Source: Saccharina japonica
Taxonomy: Eukaryota > Sar > Phaeophyceae > Laminariales > Laminariaceae
NCBI GenBank assembly: GCA_008828725.1
Contig: MEHQ01003200.1
Span: forward strand, 103,095-167,094
Direction of reading: 5' to 3'
Length of the DNA: 64,000 nt
Under the pieces are notes generated by a model. The model made no database searches, was not told where the DNA came from, and saw only the letters and a program-made list of their open reading frames with translations. A program made the position numbers and the translations under genes. Position 1 is the first letter of the stretch, and every line of letters starts with the position of its first letter. Below, piece by piece: positions 1 to 12,800 of the stretch.

Positions 1-137
1 CATGGACAAGCCGTGGCGTGGTGGTCACAGGCGTCTTCCCTAGCCCCCCCCCCGGTACTTTTCCTTCACCTTTATCGCGCATAGGGTTCAGCATTCCCGC
101 TGCTACGACACTCGTAACGCTACCAAGGTGAACAAAC

Positions 138-296
138 CTTTTCTCCGTCGCCATGCTCGCTCCCGGCGGCGCCTTGTTTAGCCCCGCTGCGGTAGCCGGC
201 CGCGACAGATTGGTTAAGCAGGTTGTGCGTGTGCCCTTGCATGCTGGCCTCTGCCTCCCGCGCCGCCAGCTCGTCGTCGCTCAGCTCGGGCTGCTG
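138..296 (-). CDS. Gene A exon 3
   Basis: The acceptor GCACGCTCAG precedes 53 codons beginning QQPELSDDELAAREAE and ending GSEHGDGEK at 138, then donor GTTTGT. Acidic, then Gly/Ala-rich. Phase 0 on both sides matches exon 2. Because the next Gln codons also end in CAG, the acceptor could shift by a codon. Positions 1-137 are the start of the following intron. Confidence 0.5.
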
Positions 297-2655
297 CTGA
301 GCGTGCAACAGCAGACGCCACGAGTAACGGCAAGAGGGAACCGTGGCATTTAAGACAATGCACCGTTTGTTGTTGTGATGGTGGTGGTGGTAGTGGTGGT
401 AGTGGTAGTGGTATCTATCATTGTGTAGATTAAATCCTGACTTAACATTGTCGTGACCAGCAAATGAGACTACCAATAGTACCTCGAGCTCTACGCAGTG
501 GACTTACAGTAGTCAAATCCCTTTTGCCCTTCATGGATTCAGAGAGAAAAAAGGCAACAAAATGATTAATGTATATTATAAAATAAAAAAAAAACACAGC
601 TGTGAGATCGAGGATTTGATCGAAACTCATTTTTGCAAGCTGAGTGGGATACTTCCATCGCGCGAACTACGGGTTTTTGAGGGGAACAAAATCTGACATC
701 TGTGGAACTCAAGGGAGGTCACATATATGTATATATACGAAGTGTATATATACTAAGAATGACGATTTACGGCATCGGCTGCACGAAGCATCACACCATA
801 CTCATAGGCTGTTGTTGGATCGGGGAACGACAACACTTCACACTTCGGAAAGACAATCGATTACCACTTCATGATCTAAAAGCAGTAGACCTTTCAAGGA
901 AGATCAACTCCCAATCTTGTTATAATGTTAGCTCAATGTTGCCGGGTGGGACCCGAATAAATCTGCATGATCTATACATCATAGCACATGTTTGCTGGGT
1001 TGGAGCTGTACTATGCAGATCCTGCCCAACCTCTCACAACGGCAGGTGAGGAACTATACGATCTACTTAAGATAGACAGATAAATAGATAGATAGATAGA
1101 TAGATAGATTATGATCTATGCGAGGTGTGTAATATTGGCCCAAAGAACATTGCAAGGAGTTGTACTTACACTTCGAAGTATGCGATGCGACACGCGCGCG
1201 GCATGGCCAAAAGGCGGGGACGCAAGAAGTGTGTCCCCGGGGTTGCAGAAAGCGTTCTGGCAACACAGAGAGAGGGGGATGATGCCACTTTCCGGCGACC
1301 GAAGCGTGCAACGACCGTGTGTACTCGGATATCAGCGCAGATGACCTCCCTCGCCCCCCGGCCCCGCCGCCAACTCACCTCGTAGTCACTCTTATCATCC
1401 CCTCCACCCTCACGTGCCCTCCCTCTTTTCCTTTGCCTCGCAGACTCTTCGCGAGACGAGTGCTGCTGCTGCTGCTGTGGCTCTCCTCCAACTTCCAGTG
1501 CCCGAGATCGCTTCTTCCTATCGCGAGGCGGAGTCGGGCCGCCTTCGAGGCACTTGCGCAAAGCTTTTCCAACGGATTTGCGAAGAGGGCCCTGCGTCAA
1601 CGGAAACATGAAGGTCGTCAGAAGCGATATATATATACGAGCTGCGTACCCACTCCACCCGGAGGGTCTCATGTCTCATTGCTTGCGATAATTGGGCTGG
1701 AAGACAAGCGCTTGCGGATTGCGGCGAGATGCAATCTGTAACCAGTGAGCAGTTTTTGTTGGCAACGCAGCCATAAGCGCCGTTTTTTTTGCGACGGCAA
1801 CGACTACACCCACACCCACAGCCCACAGGTGTGTACCAGTACCTTGTGAGACACTAAACCATGGCTACCCAAGCGCTTTGAGGGTGTAGTCGTGCCCGTG
1901 TGCTGTACGCACAGCAGTAGCAGCGCGTAGCTGAACTCTGTGAGCGGCGAGGGAGTGAGGGAGATCGCCTCGACACCGAGATACCACACGACAGCAGTAT
2001 CATGCCTTGTACATATGTTCAACGTTTACCAGGTATATACGTACCCGGTGCCTGGTAAGTGTACCTGGCAGCGTACCGGCAACGGCCCACCGGTGGCCCA
2101 CCGGTACCCTGACTGCGTCACGCATGGTACAGTACGATACCTGGTACACGAAACGTATCAGATACGCAGCTCTCAGTGGTCCGAGCAGTGGACAACGCAT
2201 ATACCGCTGTAAGAACACACGCATTCCTACGTGCAGTACCAGGTAGTATACACGTAGACGAGCAATATATGGCCTACCAGGAAAAGGTATCAACAGCATT
2301 TTTGTAGCAGCAGCGCTTCACCACGACCACATCTTCCTTTGACACTAAACATCTCTGCGTTCGGTTCTCCATCGACATGATGTGCATCGAGGTGCAAGTT
2401 GATGGTTTCCTTGGTGCTTCGCCCATCCATCCACTCTGTGTCTCTCACCTGGGGTTTGCGGACATACTCCTTGAACTTGTCTAACAAATAGTCCAACGCA
2501 GCGTCTTCCGTCACAAGGCTCCCTCGCTCGTTCTGCTCGCCCACGAAGTGCTTCAGGCGAAATAGGAGCTTCGTGTCCACGAAATACTCGGCATTACTCG
2601 ACCCTCTCCCGGACCCACCAGATCCATCTCGACTGGATTCACCATTGCGCGACAT
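138..2655 (-). CDS. Gene A (5' part): charged, possibly NVL-like nuclear protein, continues off left edge
   Basis: Three coding exons on the minus strand (2655-2449, 1591-1379, 296-138) join in phase 0 and give about 193 residues before the window ends. The protein begins MSRNGESSRDG, has a Ser/Gly-rich leader, then a helical segment containing DTKLLFRLKHFVGE and LLDKFKEYVRKPQ, continuing across the splice into GPLRKSVGKALRKC. After that it is strongly basic with a run of five Gln, then acidic (LSDDELAAREAEA). A leading folded segment followed by low-complexity charged sequence resembles the N-terminal domain of NVL-type AAA ATPases of ribosome biogenesis, but no ATPase motif lies in the window, so this name is only a guess. 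A TATA-like box lies about 110 bp upstream of the ATG. Gene B starts divergently 6.4 kb away. The introns are 857 and 1082 bp. Confidence 0.55.
1379..1591 (-). CDS. Gene A exon 2
   Basis: The acceptor TTGACGCAG precedes GGC (Gly) at 1591 and the exon runs 71 codons to ...KSDYE at 1379, followed by donor GTGAGT. It encodes a basic, nuclear-localisation-like stretch (PPRDRKKRSRALE), a Gln5 run, and further Arg/Lys clusters (RQRKRGRAREGGG). Both ends are phase 0. Confidence 0.6.
2449..2655 (-). CDS. Gene A exon 1 (start exon)
   Basis: The ATG at 2655 opens 69 codons, ending ...EYVRKPQ at 2449 directly before a GTGAGAG donor on the minus strand. The open frame continues upstream of this ATG without a stop as far as 2865, but that part is hydrophobic and aromatic and includes the TATA-like box, so 2655 is preferred as start. 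The exon ends in phase 0, as the next exon requires. Confidence 0.6.
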
Positions 2656-2766
2656 GGTTTGCAGCGAGAAACGCTTAGTCAAGTGTATGGCTCGCTTGCG
2701 GCCTATGATTGCTTGGCCGACGCTGGCGCTGGACTGTGGATGCGGCGCAATTTGGGAATGTTGGGT

Positions 2767-2773
2767 TTTATAA
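2767..2773 (-). promoter_or_regulatory. TATA-like box upstream of gene A
   Basis: TATAAAA on the minus strand, about 112 bp upstream of the gene A start codon. Placement suits a core promoter, but AT-rich heptamers are common here, so support is positional only. Confidence 0.3.
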
Positions 2774-3784
2774 AAGCCGCGAAGCGTGTTTTTCACATGT
2801 AGAAAGAAATGAAAGTGTGGCAGCTCTGTCGCCCTCCTCCTGCAGACTTGGGCTTGCTCTACCACCGAAGGTGAGACTAACTATCCAAGGACGAACAGGG
2901 TATGCCCACTTACGCATTAGGGTTTCAGCTGGTTTATATCCGGTGTACCCTCATTTCTTGGATCGTAATTGCAGGTCAGTTGTGTCCACTGCAACAGCAA
3001 GTCAAAATTCTTATGTACTCGTCCAAACAATAAGGAATAGACAAATAGACAATAGACGCGCCCAAAGCCAAACCGATACCGAGATCCACCGAATACTGGC
3101 TGGGAGGCTCCAAAGCACACATCCGCACAGAGCTGCAGCGCTATCGCATCGGAGACGACTTCAGTTTTGTTCCTCAAACAAGTCGCTGCAAGCAGTGTGC
3201 CATAACTTGTGTTCCTTCTCTGTGAAGAATGTACCCTGCGGGTTTGAAAGCGCCCAAGGGTCATGTGCCTACTGCACTGTATTGGATATACACATCGCAC
3301 TGCTGCTTCCTGTCTTGCACACAGGTACTCGTAGTCTACTCGTGCAACAAGCAATCGTGGAGCGTGAATGAATTGAACGAAAATGTCCAACAAGGTTGTT
3401 CTGTAGGGTACTTACGGAACTATACCTGGGGGATTTTTCCCGGGTATTACCCGTACCGTACGTACGTAGCTTCTGTAACCATTGAAACGAGTTCCGGGTT
3501 CCGGGACCCGGGAGGGACAGGAGACAGGAGAGAGGAGAGAGGAGAGAGCAAACACAAAACATAGAATATGATAAGCTCGTCTCATCATCATTGCCACAAG
3601 TCCCATACATTATGTTTTCTTGTTTTTTTGCTCCACACTTTTTTTTCTTGTTTTTTTGTGTCGATGCCCACAAACACCCCCCCGACCAATACAATAGAGC
3701 CCCGACTACTACGTACTATCTGTGATGGGAAATGAAGCGAAAACGCGAAAACGCGAAAACGCGTACCCTGTGTGTGTTTTTTTT
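2774..3784. other. Intergenic stretch with no gene seen
   Basis: No exon-like open frame with splice signals was found on either strand. The frames that are open are rich in Cys, Arg and Ser and look like chance. A short GAGAGGA-type purine run sits near 3520-3550 and an ACGCGAAA repeat near 3740-3762. Confidence 0.4.
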
Positions 3785-4587
3785 GTTTAACTCTAGCGGC
3801 GCTTCCAGCGCCTCCCCCCCCCCCTCACCAGCCGGGTGGGGGGGCAATTGGCCTCGCTGCACTTGGCGGCCTCGCTTCGCTCGACGTTAGCCGCTGCCGC
3901 TTCGCTCGAAGCCAGTATACTGATGCACTCCAGTATACTGATGCGCTCCAGTATACCGACTGCTGGCACAGCTGTCAGTTCGAAGTCTCCACTGGTTGAG
4001 ACGGCCAATGCGCAGCCCTACTCCGTTGACATTGACATATTCACATATTCGTACTGGTTTCAGTATGTAGGGAGGCGGTCAGTCAAGGGGTCAGACCGCG
4101 GTCTCCTACGTACGTATTGCGTGTAGCGTTTTTTTGGCCGTCGTATGTAGCGCCAGGCACAGCAGCTGTGCCCCGCTGTCCGTCCCGCGGTCGAATCCGT
4201 CGGTCTTCTTTCTTCCCTCCTCATCAGCAGTAACCAGCATTGCTATTATATATACAACAGGAAGCAAATTCTGTTCCTAGGATCGAGACTGCTGTACCCA
4301 AAGGTTTGGCGTGGTAAGTGTGGCAAGTGCAGTAAAGGTTATCCCTCACTTGTATTCGAAGATATCACTTGATTGATTGGTCAAATGCTGATAATTCGGG
4401 ATGTTTCATTGGCCAGCACAGACACAGTCACACGCACACATTTGCTGCTCCTGCTTGGCACCATTGATCCCAACCCGACCTGATGACATTTTGTTGGACC
4501 TGAGTCAAGTCGAATAAGTGGTTATCTACCCGCGACAAGTGACAACACCCACCCTCGGTCACTACTACCTGTCACCAACCTTACGCT

Positions 4588-5104
4588 AATTCTTATGCAG
4601 TCGGAAAAGTTGGATCGAAAAAGCCGGTTTCCGATCCACTCTAAATTCAACTGGGTGTGTCTGTATGCCTTCCCTATCGTCAATCGGATCGATTTTGCAG
4701 TTTTTTTGTGCTCTTCCTGGGGGCGGTTGATACGATAATTGAAAACTGCTTCGTGTCCTGCTCGCGGGTTCTAGGAGGTGCTACGCTGCGAGCAGCAGCA
4801 GCAGCAGCAGTAGTAGAGAGCAGCAGCAGCAGTAGAGCAGTCAACCCAGCATCGGAGAGGTGTTTAGGCTGCCGCTGGGTGGTGTGACCGTGTGTTTGGA
4901 GGGGTGAAGAGAGATGCGGTGAGCTTCAAAAACTTTTTCGATTGAGAAATCCAATCCATGAATCCGAAGGGATTCGTGCATTGGATTTCTCAATCGAAAA
5001 AGTTGGGATCGAAAAAGCTCTTTTTCAACTGTACAAGAAAGCCCGTTTGTGTCCCCAATCGGAAACCGGCTTTTTCGATCCACGTTTCCGACTGCATAAG
5101 AATT
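4588..5104. mobile_element. 517-bp MITE-like element with long terminal inverted repeats
   Basis: The left end AATTCTTATGCAGTCGG is mirrored by the right end CCGACTGCATAAGAATT. The inverted similarity continues inward through GGATCGAAAAAGCCGG for about 50 bp. Inside, 4931-5003 forms a second hairpin with arms of roughly 34 bp (TTTTTCGATTGAGAAATCC and its complement). There is no coding capacity of note. It lies within the duplicated block, so it was inserted before the duplication. Confidence 0.75.
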
Positions 5105-5501
5105 GGCCCTACGTCCAGTGTGACACTTACACTGCGAGAAAAGAGGGGGGATTGCCGGAGGTTTACCGCGTTTTTTGAACATCGCATCATACGTACCAGG
5201 GTATATACTGCTATACTACTGCTGCTGCAGTCTACATACCAGGTACAGCAGTAGTGGGATCGATACGACATTCAAAACAGTAGTACCATGACCGCCTTTG
5301 CCGTTTCTTCATTCTCACTATAATCCTAAACCATTATATACAAAAGCAGCAGGAGTGCATATACTTCGTATACCGTAACAGAGCACTCACCTTTTACGGT
5401 ATACTCGGTAGGTACCGAATTCGTTGCTTTCATACCTGAAATCACTTCTAGACAACTCTAAAAACCTACGTACGTATATATTATACAACGCGCGATCGAA
5501 T

Positions 5502-5616
5502 TAGGGGGGCATATAGTAAATATATAGGACCAAATGTTATTAATAGTAAAAATAGGGAAATTATATATATAGGGTTTTGTCTGGACCGTAGGTCCTGTTT
5601 ACTATGGTCCCCCGTA
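5502..5616. mobile_element. TAGTAAATA-family MITE, copy
   Basis: About 115 bp, beginning TAGGGGGGCATATAGTAAA and ending TTTACTATGGTCCCCCGTA, which are imperfect inverted repeats. The interior reads ACAAAACC..TATATA..TTACTA..ATTTGGTCC in the reverse sense. Related copies are listed below. Confidence 0.65.
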
Positions 5617-7049
5617 GGACACCAAGCTGGCAAATATGAGGTTTGGGGAAATCTCCATCTCACAGTTTTTGGTTTGTTTTTCTTAATAAATACCAGTATA
5701 TCGTACCAAGGCCCGTAAGCCGTGGCTTTGATGTTCAGCGACGCTTTTTACCATAAAACGATCGGGATCATTCCACGGTAGATACGTAGGTGTCGCAGTA
5801 AGCTTTTGCCTTCTGAGGCAAAATTTTGTCACTGTGACCGGCTGAGCTTCTCAAGTGCGAAATTACCGGTTACATAGTACGCTACTTTTTCTAGTATTTG
5901 TTTCAGCACTAGCGCATACAGCGCATACAAATGCTGGTCGGGTTGCGCCGACAAAACTTCTTCGAAAGTCGTGCTTCGGGTGAGATATATTGATTGACCT
6001 CCTCATGTGAGAACTCAGAAGATAAGCCACCACCCCTATAAGGCATAAGGTAGCATTGCTCGTCGGTCCCTTCTCGTCGCCAGGGATGCCGACCGTGGCC
6101 CTCAACGCCGACCGCCTCTGTCGTGTTCGGCCATGTCTTACCCAAACATATTCTCCTTCTTTGTGCCCTGGGCTCCTGAAAAATAATCCCTTCTGAGAGA
6201 CGCCACCTACTGGAAGATAAACCCGTGCTACTGCTGCTGCTGGCAAAATTTTTTTGTTTAACTCTAGCGGCGCTTCCAGCGCCCCCTCACCAGCCGGGTG
6301 GGGGGGCAATTGGCCTCGCTGCACTTGGCGGCCTCGCTTCGCTCGACGTTAGCCGCTGCCGCTTCGCTCGAAGCCAGTATACTGATGCACTCCAGTATAC
6401 TGATGCGCTCCAGTATACCGACTGCTGGCACAGCTGTCAGTTCGAAGTCTCCACTGGTTTAGACGGCCAATGCGCAGCCCTACTCCGTTGACATTGACAT
6501 ATTCACATATTCGTACTGGTTTCAGTATGTAGGGAGGCGGTCAGTCAAGGGGTCAGACCGCGGTCTCCTACGTACGTATTGCGTGTAGCGTTTTTTTGGC
6601 CGTCGTATGTAGCGCCAGGCACAGCAGCTGTGCCCCGCTGTCCGTCCCGCGGTCGAATCCGTCGGTCTTCTTTCTTCCCTCCTCATCAGCAGTAACCAGC
6701 ATTGCTATTATATATACAACAGGAAGCAAATTCTGTTCCTAGGATCGAGACTGCTGTACCCAAAGGTTTGGCGTGGTAAGTGTGGCAAGTGCAGTAAAGG
6801 TTATCCCTCACTTGTATTCGAAGATATCACTTGATTGATTGGTCAAATGCTGATAATTCGGGATGTTTCATTGGCCAGCACAGACACAGTCACACGCACA
6901 CATTTGCTGCTCCTGCTTGGCACCATTGATCCCAACCCGACCTGATGACATTTTGTTGGACCTGAGTCAAGTCGAATAAGTGGTTATCTACCCTCGACAA
7001 GTGACAACACCCACCCTCGGTCACTACTACCTGTCACCAACCTTACGCT

Positions 7050-7582
7050 AATTCTTATGCAGTCGAAAAAGTTGGATCGAAAAAGCCGGTTTCCGATCCA
7101 CTCTAAATTCAACTGGGTGTGTCTGTATGCCTTCCCTATCGTCAATCGGATCGATTTTGCAGTTTTTTTGTGCTCTTCCTGGGGGCGGTTGATACGACAA
7201 TTGAAAACTGCTTCGTGTCCTGCTCGCGGGTTCTAGGAGGTGCTACGCTGCGAGCAGCAGCAGCAGCAGCAGTAGTAGAGAGCAGCAGCAGTAGAGAGCA
7301 GCAGCAGCAGTAGAGCAGTCAACCCAGCATCGGAGAGGTGTTTAGGCTGCCGCTGGGTGGTGTGACCGTGTGTTTGGAGGGGTGAAGAGAGATGCGGTGA
7401 GCTTCAAAAACTTTTTCGATTGAGAAATCCAATCCATGAATCCGAAGGGATTCGTGCATTGGATTTCTCAATCGAAAAAGTTGGGATCGAAAAAGCTCTT
7501 TTTCAACTGTACAAGAAAGCCCGTTTGTGTCCCCAATCGGAAACCGGCTTTTTCGATCCACGTTTCCGACTGCATAAGAATT
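7050..7582. mobile_element. Second copy of the long-TIR MITE-like element
   Basis: Copy of the 4588-5104 element carried by the tandem duplication. It has the same terminal inverted repeats and internal hairpin, with a longer AGC/AGT tract near 7255-7310. Confidence 0.75.
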
Positions 7583-7975
7583 GGCCCTACGTCCAGTGTG
7601 ACACTTACACCGCGAGAAAAGAGGGGGGATTGCCGGAGGTTTACCGCGTTTTTTGAACATCGCATCATACGTACCAGGGTATATACTGCTATACTACTGC
7701 TGCTGCAGTCTACATACCAGGTACAGCAGTAGTGGGATCGATCATTCAAAACAGTAGTACCATGACCGCCTTTGCCGTTTCTTCATTCTCACTATAATCC
7801 TAAACCATTATATACAAAAGCAGCAGGAGTGCATATACTTCGTATACCGTAACAGAGCACTCACCTTTTACGGTATACTCGGTAGGTACCGAATTCGTTG
7901 CTTTCATACCTGAAATCACTTCTAGACAACTCTAAAAACCTACGTACGTATATATTATACAACGCGCGATCGAAT

Positions 7976-8090
7976 TAGGGGGGCATATAGTAAATATATA
8001 GGACCAAATGTTATTAATAGTAAAAATAGGGAAATTATATATATAGGGTTTTGTCTGGACCGTAGGTCCTGTTTACTATGGTCCCCCGTA
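7976..8090. mobile_element. TAGTAAATA-family MITE, copy
   Basis: Same element as 5502-5616, present here through the tandem duplication. Confidence 0.65.
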
Positions 8091-8699
8091 GGACACCAAG
8101 CTGGCAAATATGAGGTTTGGGGAAATCTCCATCTCACAGTTTTTGGTTTGTTTTTCTTAATAAATACCAGTATATCGTACCAAGGCCCGTAAGCCGTGGC
8201 TTTGATGTTCAGCGACGCTTTTTACCATAAAACGATCGGGATCATTCCACGGTAGATACGTAGGTGTCGCAGTAAGCTTTTGCCTTCTGAGGCAAAATTT
8301 TGTCACTGTGACCGGCTGAGCTTCTCAAGTGCGAAATTACCGGTTACATAGTACGCTACTTTTTCTAGTATTTGTTTCAGCACTAGCGCATACAGCGCAT
8401 ACAAATGCTGGTCGGGTTGCGCCGACAAAACTTCTTCGAAAGTCGTGCTTCGGGTGAGATATATTGATTGACCTCCTCATGTGAGAACTCAGAAGATAAG
8501 CCACCACCCCTATAAGGCATAAGGTAGCATTGCTCGTCGGTCCCTTCTCGTCGCCAGGGATGCCGACCGTGGCCCTCAACGCCGACCGCCTCTGCGTGCC
8601 CCGTGCAGGTGTCAGGAGGAAGGAGAGAGGGAGGGCCTAGCAGGTGCTTGCCCTTTTTTATCCCGTACGCGCGCACGAGGATTTCTTGGAGGAAGGCGG

Positions 8700-8930
8700 T
8701 GCTACTTCTCTTGTGCTGCTGTGCTGCTGTGCGAGTACTGCTGCTGTGCGGGTATTGCTGTACTGCTGCCGCTGTTGCTGCTGTAACGCTGCTGTCTCGC
8801 TGCAACGCTTGGTAACGCTGCTGTGCTACTACTGCAACGCTTGGTAACGCTGCCGTGCTACAGCAACGCTTGGCAACGTTGCCGTGCTACAGCAACGCTT
8901 GGTAACGCTGCTGTGCTTGCTGCTGCGCTT
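8700..8930. repeat. GCTGCTGTGCTA / CAACGCTTGGTAACG short tandem repeat
   Basis: Irregular tandem array with units of roughly 28-36 bp built from CAACGCTTGGTAACGCTGC and GCTGCTGTGCTAC, just upstream of the gene B start. It may be part of the promoter or 5' UTR region. Confidence 0.6.
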
Positions 8931-9042
8931 GCTGCTGCTGCACGGACGCGCTACGACCATCTATCAGTACCACTGTCGTGTGCTGAGTAGGTGCAGTATA
9001 GGTTGACGCTTTGACGGCGGCGAGCGGGGAGAAAGCAGCAAG

Positions 9043-9142
9043 ATGGGGAAGAAGACCAGGGAAAAGGGCGCGAAGAAGGAGAAGGAGGAGAAGCTCAAGA
9101 AAGAGCCCGTCAAGACTACCACCGCTGCCGTCCGGGAAGCAC
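9043..9142 (+). CDS. Gene B exon 1
   Basis: The ATG in context AGCAAGATGG opens 33 codons plus one base, ending before GTGAGA. The peptide starts MGKKTREKGAKKEKEEK and is a Lys/Glu-rich helix. The first base of the split codon (C) joins TG of exon 2 to give Leu. Confidence 0.65.
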
Positions 9143-9836
9143 GTGAGAGACCGACAGACTGGCACACAAGCAGGCGCACACATACGCACGAGAGGCACAG
9201 ACGGATGATTATGATGATGATGTTCTTCTGACATGAGCTCATTTCCCTGAAGGCTACTATTTATAGCCTGTGATCACAAAACAGGCCACACGAAATTGTT
9301 GTGTCCTACGTATGGGGTAGTACCAGGTGTATGATAGGCTATTGTACTAATGGTATACAGTACAGGACATCGTATAAAAAAAACGAGCAATAAGAAAGAA
9401 GGACAGGCTGAAATATTCAGAGAAAAAAAAAAATCGGAAGTAAATTTGCCGAATTTAGTGTAAAACGCACCCATTCTCAAAATGAAACCCAGCCTGAAGC
9501 GGCTTTTTTCTACAGGAAAATAATAAATTCGGGAGTAATTCTGCCGAAGTTGGCGTAAAACGCACCCATTCTCATATAAAAAATCCAGCCTGGAGCGGCC
9601 TTCCTGTTCCTAATTAGATGCTCCGTACTACATAAGGGGCACGGACAATAGCGTACTGCCGCTGTGCCTTTGGCGGCTGCGGTGGCTCAGTTGACCTTCG
9701 CCTCGAAGGCCAAGCGAAGCCAAGCCAACCATTTCCTTTATTGCCCACCCCGGTTTTTAGCTCCGGTTCCCAGCCCTGCTTACCGTGGTGCACGGTATCC
9801 ACATCCCTCTGACTGGCCCACCCACGTGCTGATAAC

Positions 9837-9869
<33 letters not shown>

Positions 9870-12800
9870 TCGTTTCGCCTCATCTCGGTGTTTTTTCTGT
9901 CAACCTCGGCGCAGTGGAGGCCATCAGTATGGACAAGGGTGCTCCCGCGCATTATCGCCCCGTCGCCGGGTGAGCAAGGTCACAGACCGGAACTCTCAAT
10001 CTACCCCACGACATGAGTACACCCCCCCCATCCCTCCCTCCCTTCCCCCCTCCCTCCCTCCATCCATCCCTCCCTCCTTTGTAATATATGGAAGAAACGT
10101 ATTGAGCGCCGAAATGTAGGTGTCTCTATTAAACAGTAGGAGTGGGAACGGTGCTCCGTCTCGAATGGGATGCATGGTCAATGGTCCAATGACTAAGGCA
10201 AGAAACAAACGAGCCCCCCCCCCCCCCTCTCCTGCCGCCTCGCAGCTCTTTTGGCGTTTTACCCCCTAGCGTGCGGTAGTGACCGTTGTTGTGGTGCTAA
10301 TAGTCGGTGGGAGTGGTTTTATTTACGACAGGCCTTATTGTAGCTCGTACTACAGTATCTATTTGTGAGACATGACGGTGGTCGTCGGTTGAAATGTGCA
10401 GTAGCTGGCCCTACGCGCTTGGGGGCCGGGTATTGATGGGCGCTGACTATCTCCTAGTCCCCTACGTTGGGAGTTCCTCACTACGTAACGGCGTTTTTTT
10501 TCGGGCCCATAAACGTGCGCCCTCTTTGGTAGTGTTTTCGTGTACAAGTAGTTAGGTTGTGCCTTAGGCCTTCATAGACGAGATAGGGCTCGAACTACTA
10601 AAATCCTCTTGGGACTTGAGAGGGGGGAAATTGAAGATATATACGAAGTGACGGTTACAGCAGTAGTAACGGCCACTGCTGTGTGGTTGGGGGGGGGGGG
10701 GGGGCGTACTCATTTGTTGCTTGCCTTAGTCATTTGACCATTGACCACGCATCCCTTTCGAGACGGAGCTGCTGTGTGGTTGGGGGATGATATACACAAT
10801 GGTTGGTGTCCGAGTTACCATGGCTGATGCAATGCAAGAAGTCCTGCGTACGGCACGGGCGTAACATGATCCTCTGCCCGTAATGATATGCGCTCAAGCT
10901 GCTCGCACACAGTTGATAACACAGAAAAAAAAACTGTCACTATTTTGGTCGCTATCCCTTATACTGGTATCCCTTGAAAGGGGCCCTTGAAATGGTTCCT
11001 TAAAATGGGTCCTTAAAGGGGTCCTTAAAAGGGGTCCGTCCCAAAGGAGTTAATAGGGTGATGGGCCACAATCCTCTGACGAAAATGGGTTCAGAACAGC
11101 ACCCCAAGTTTTTGCAGGACATAAACAATAATTGGAATTTTCTTGTCAGAACATTTTTTTTTGCCGCAGGAAATGGTTCGTACATGCTATAGAATTACGG
11201 CTAGTTTTTTAAGGCTAGATTCAAGGCTAGCTTTTAACGCTAACCGTTAACACTGCTTGCTTGAGTGCTGATTGGTTGGTTGATCCAAACTGATGCTGTG
11301 TGTGCCGAGCATGTTTTTTTGTTTTGGCCAAAACAAGCGTAACGCCTATACGTATATTACTCGTCTTAACATTTTTTATTTTTTATTTTTTCGTCTGCTT
11401 TGTCTGTCGCTCCCGCAGCAAAAAATCGGAGCGCAGCGTGAACGTGAAGGTTGGATGCGTGGAAAGCTTTCGATGGGAGGCGAAAGAGGCAAGTCATCCT
11501 CCGAGAAAAAAATGGAATATAGTGGTGTATATCACACATCGGGCAGATCATATATATCAGATCCCCATTTCGTGATCTAGCTACTGTAGATCATTCGGGG
11601 CAGATGTACCTATGATTTAAATTACGTTACGTCATCTGTATGGCACGATCTTGAGTAGATCATGTTTTCCGGGTGGGATTTGTGTGACACGATTCTTGCG
11701 CACATGTGTGCCGTGTGGCATCTGTATGATTTGCGCGATCTACAGTAGATCCTGTTGTGGGATCTTCTATGACACGATGTTCAGTAGATCATGTTTTACG
11801 GGTGGGATCTGTATGACACGATTCTTGCGCACATGTGTACCGTGTGGGATCTGTACGACCTGTACGACCTACAGTAGATCGTATGTTGCCGGATAGGATC
11901 TGTATGACACGATCTTCAGTAGATCATGTTTTCCGGATGGGATCTGTATGATCTGTATGATCAGTACTACACGGTTCTTGCGCACGTGATTTCCGGATGG
12001 GATAGGTGTGATAAGATTATTGTACAACATCTCATAACGGCAATTACAGGAATCTACTGACTGTACTGTGCTGTGCTGTGCTGTGCTGTGCTGTGCTGAT
12101 ATGCTGTTCTATTCTGTTCTGTACTGTGCTGTCTGTTCGCGCGTATCCCAGAGCCCCCCCAAGCTGCCGCCGCTGCCCATGCTGGACCTTGAGCTCACTA
12201 TTTTTTCGAGGATTCGCTCTCGGGCCCCGAAAAACAAAAGCACGAACATCGGGTGGGGGCATTTCTTGAACAACGGGTGGTCTGAGTTCCTGAAGCAGAG
12301 GTAAATACATTTTGTACATATATGTTACTTTTTTTCGTTTTTTTTTTCTTTCGTCTTGTCCTGTCACCGGGTTTATTATTTTACTGTGCTTTGTGGATAG
12401 GGCGATTGTTCGTCGTTAATATCTACCTCCCCCTATAAATATATTATATTTATAGGTTGGGTTGGCGTCGGTTGGCAACGACGCTGTAAAACACGCCACT
12501 CGCTGCGTGAGCTAGACAACCAGGGTGCCGTTTTTTTTGTTATTTTTTTTGGCGGTCACCAAAGCTGGCGGTCGAGTAGATCATTTGTGCGGGGTGGAGA
12601 ACCTTTGTTCCGCACAAGGGGAATGGTCGTATCACGTAGTGTTAATATGGTAAGGCGTCCGCGAGGCAGTTACATAGTAAAACCCATTGCTGTCTCCGGA
12701 AGTGGCCACACCAGAAATTAAATTAACTCATTGAAGCTGTCGTCCATATGCAAGTCCGCCTCAGAGGCGGTTCTTAGCAGGATGCAGCTCACCCTCCATG

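Larger units (their letters stand above)
3785..6120. repeat. 2.33-kb tandem duplication, copy 1
   Basis: This block recurs at 6249-8594 with only scattered substitutions and small indels. Examples are a longer C run near 3815, fewer AGC units near 4795, and a 5-bp difference near 5265. It carries the inverted-repeat element at 4588-5104 and a TAGTAAATA-type MITE at 5502-5616. No host exon was recognised inside. Confidence 0.9.
6249..8594. repeat. 2.33-kb tandem duplication, copy 2
   Basis: Second copy of 3785-6120 in the same orientation, separated from it by about 126 bp of single-copy sequence (6121-6246). Similarity ends abruptly near 8594, where copy 1 continues TCGTGTTC and copy 2 continues CGTGCCCC. 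Confidence 0.9.
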
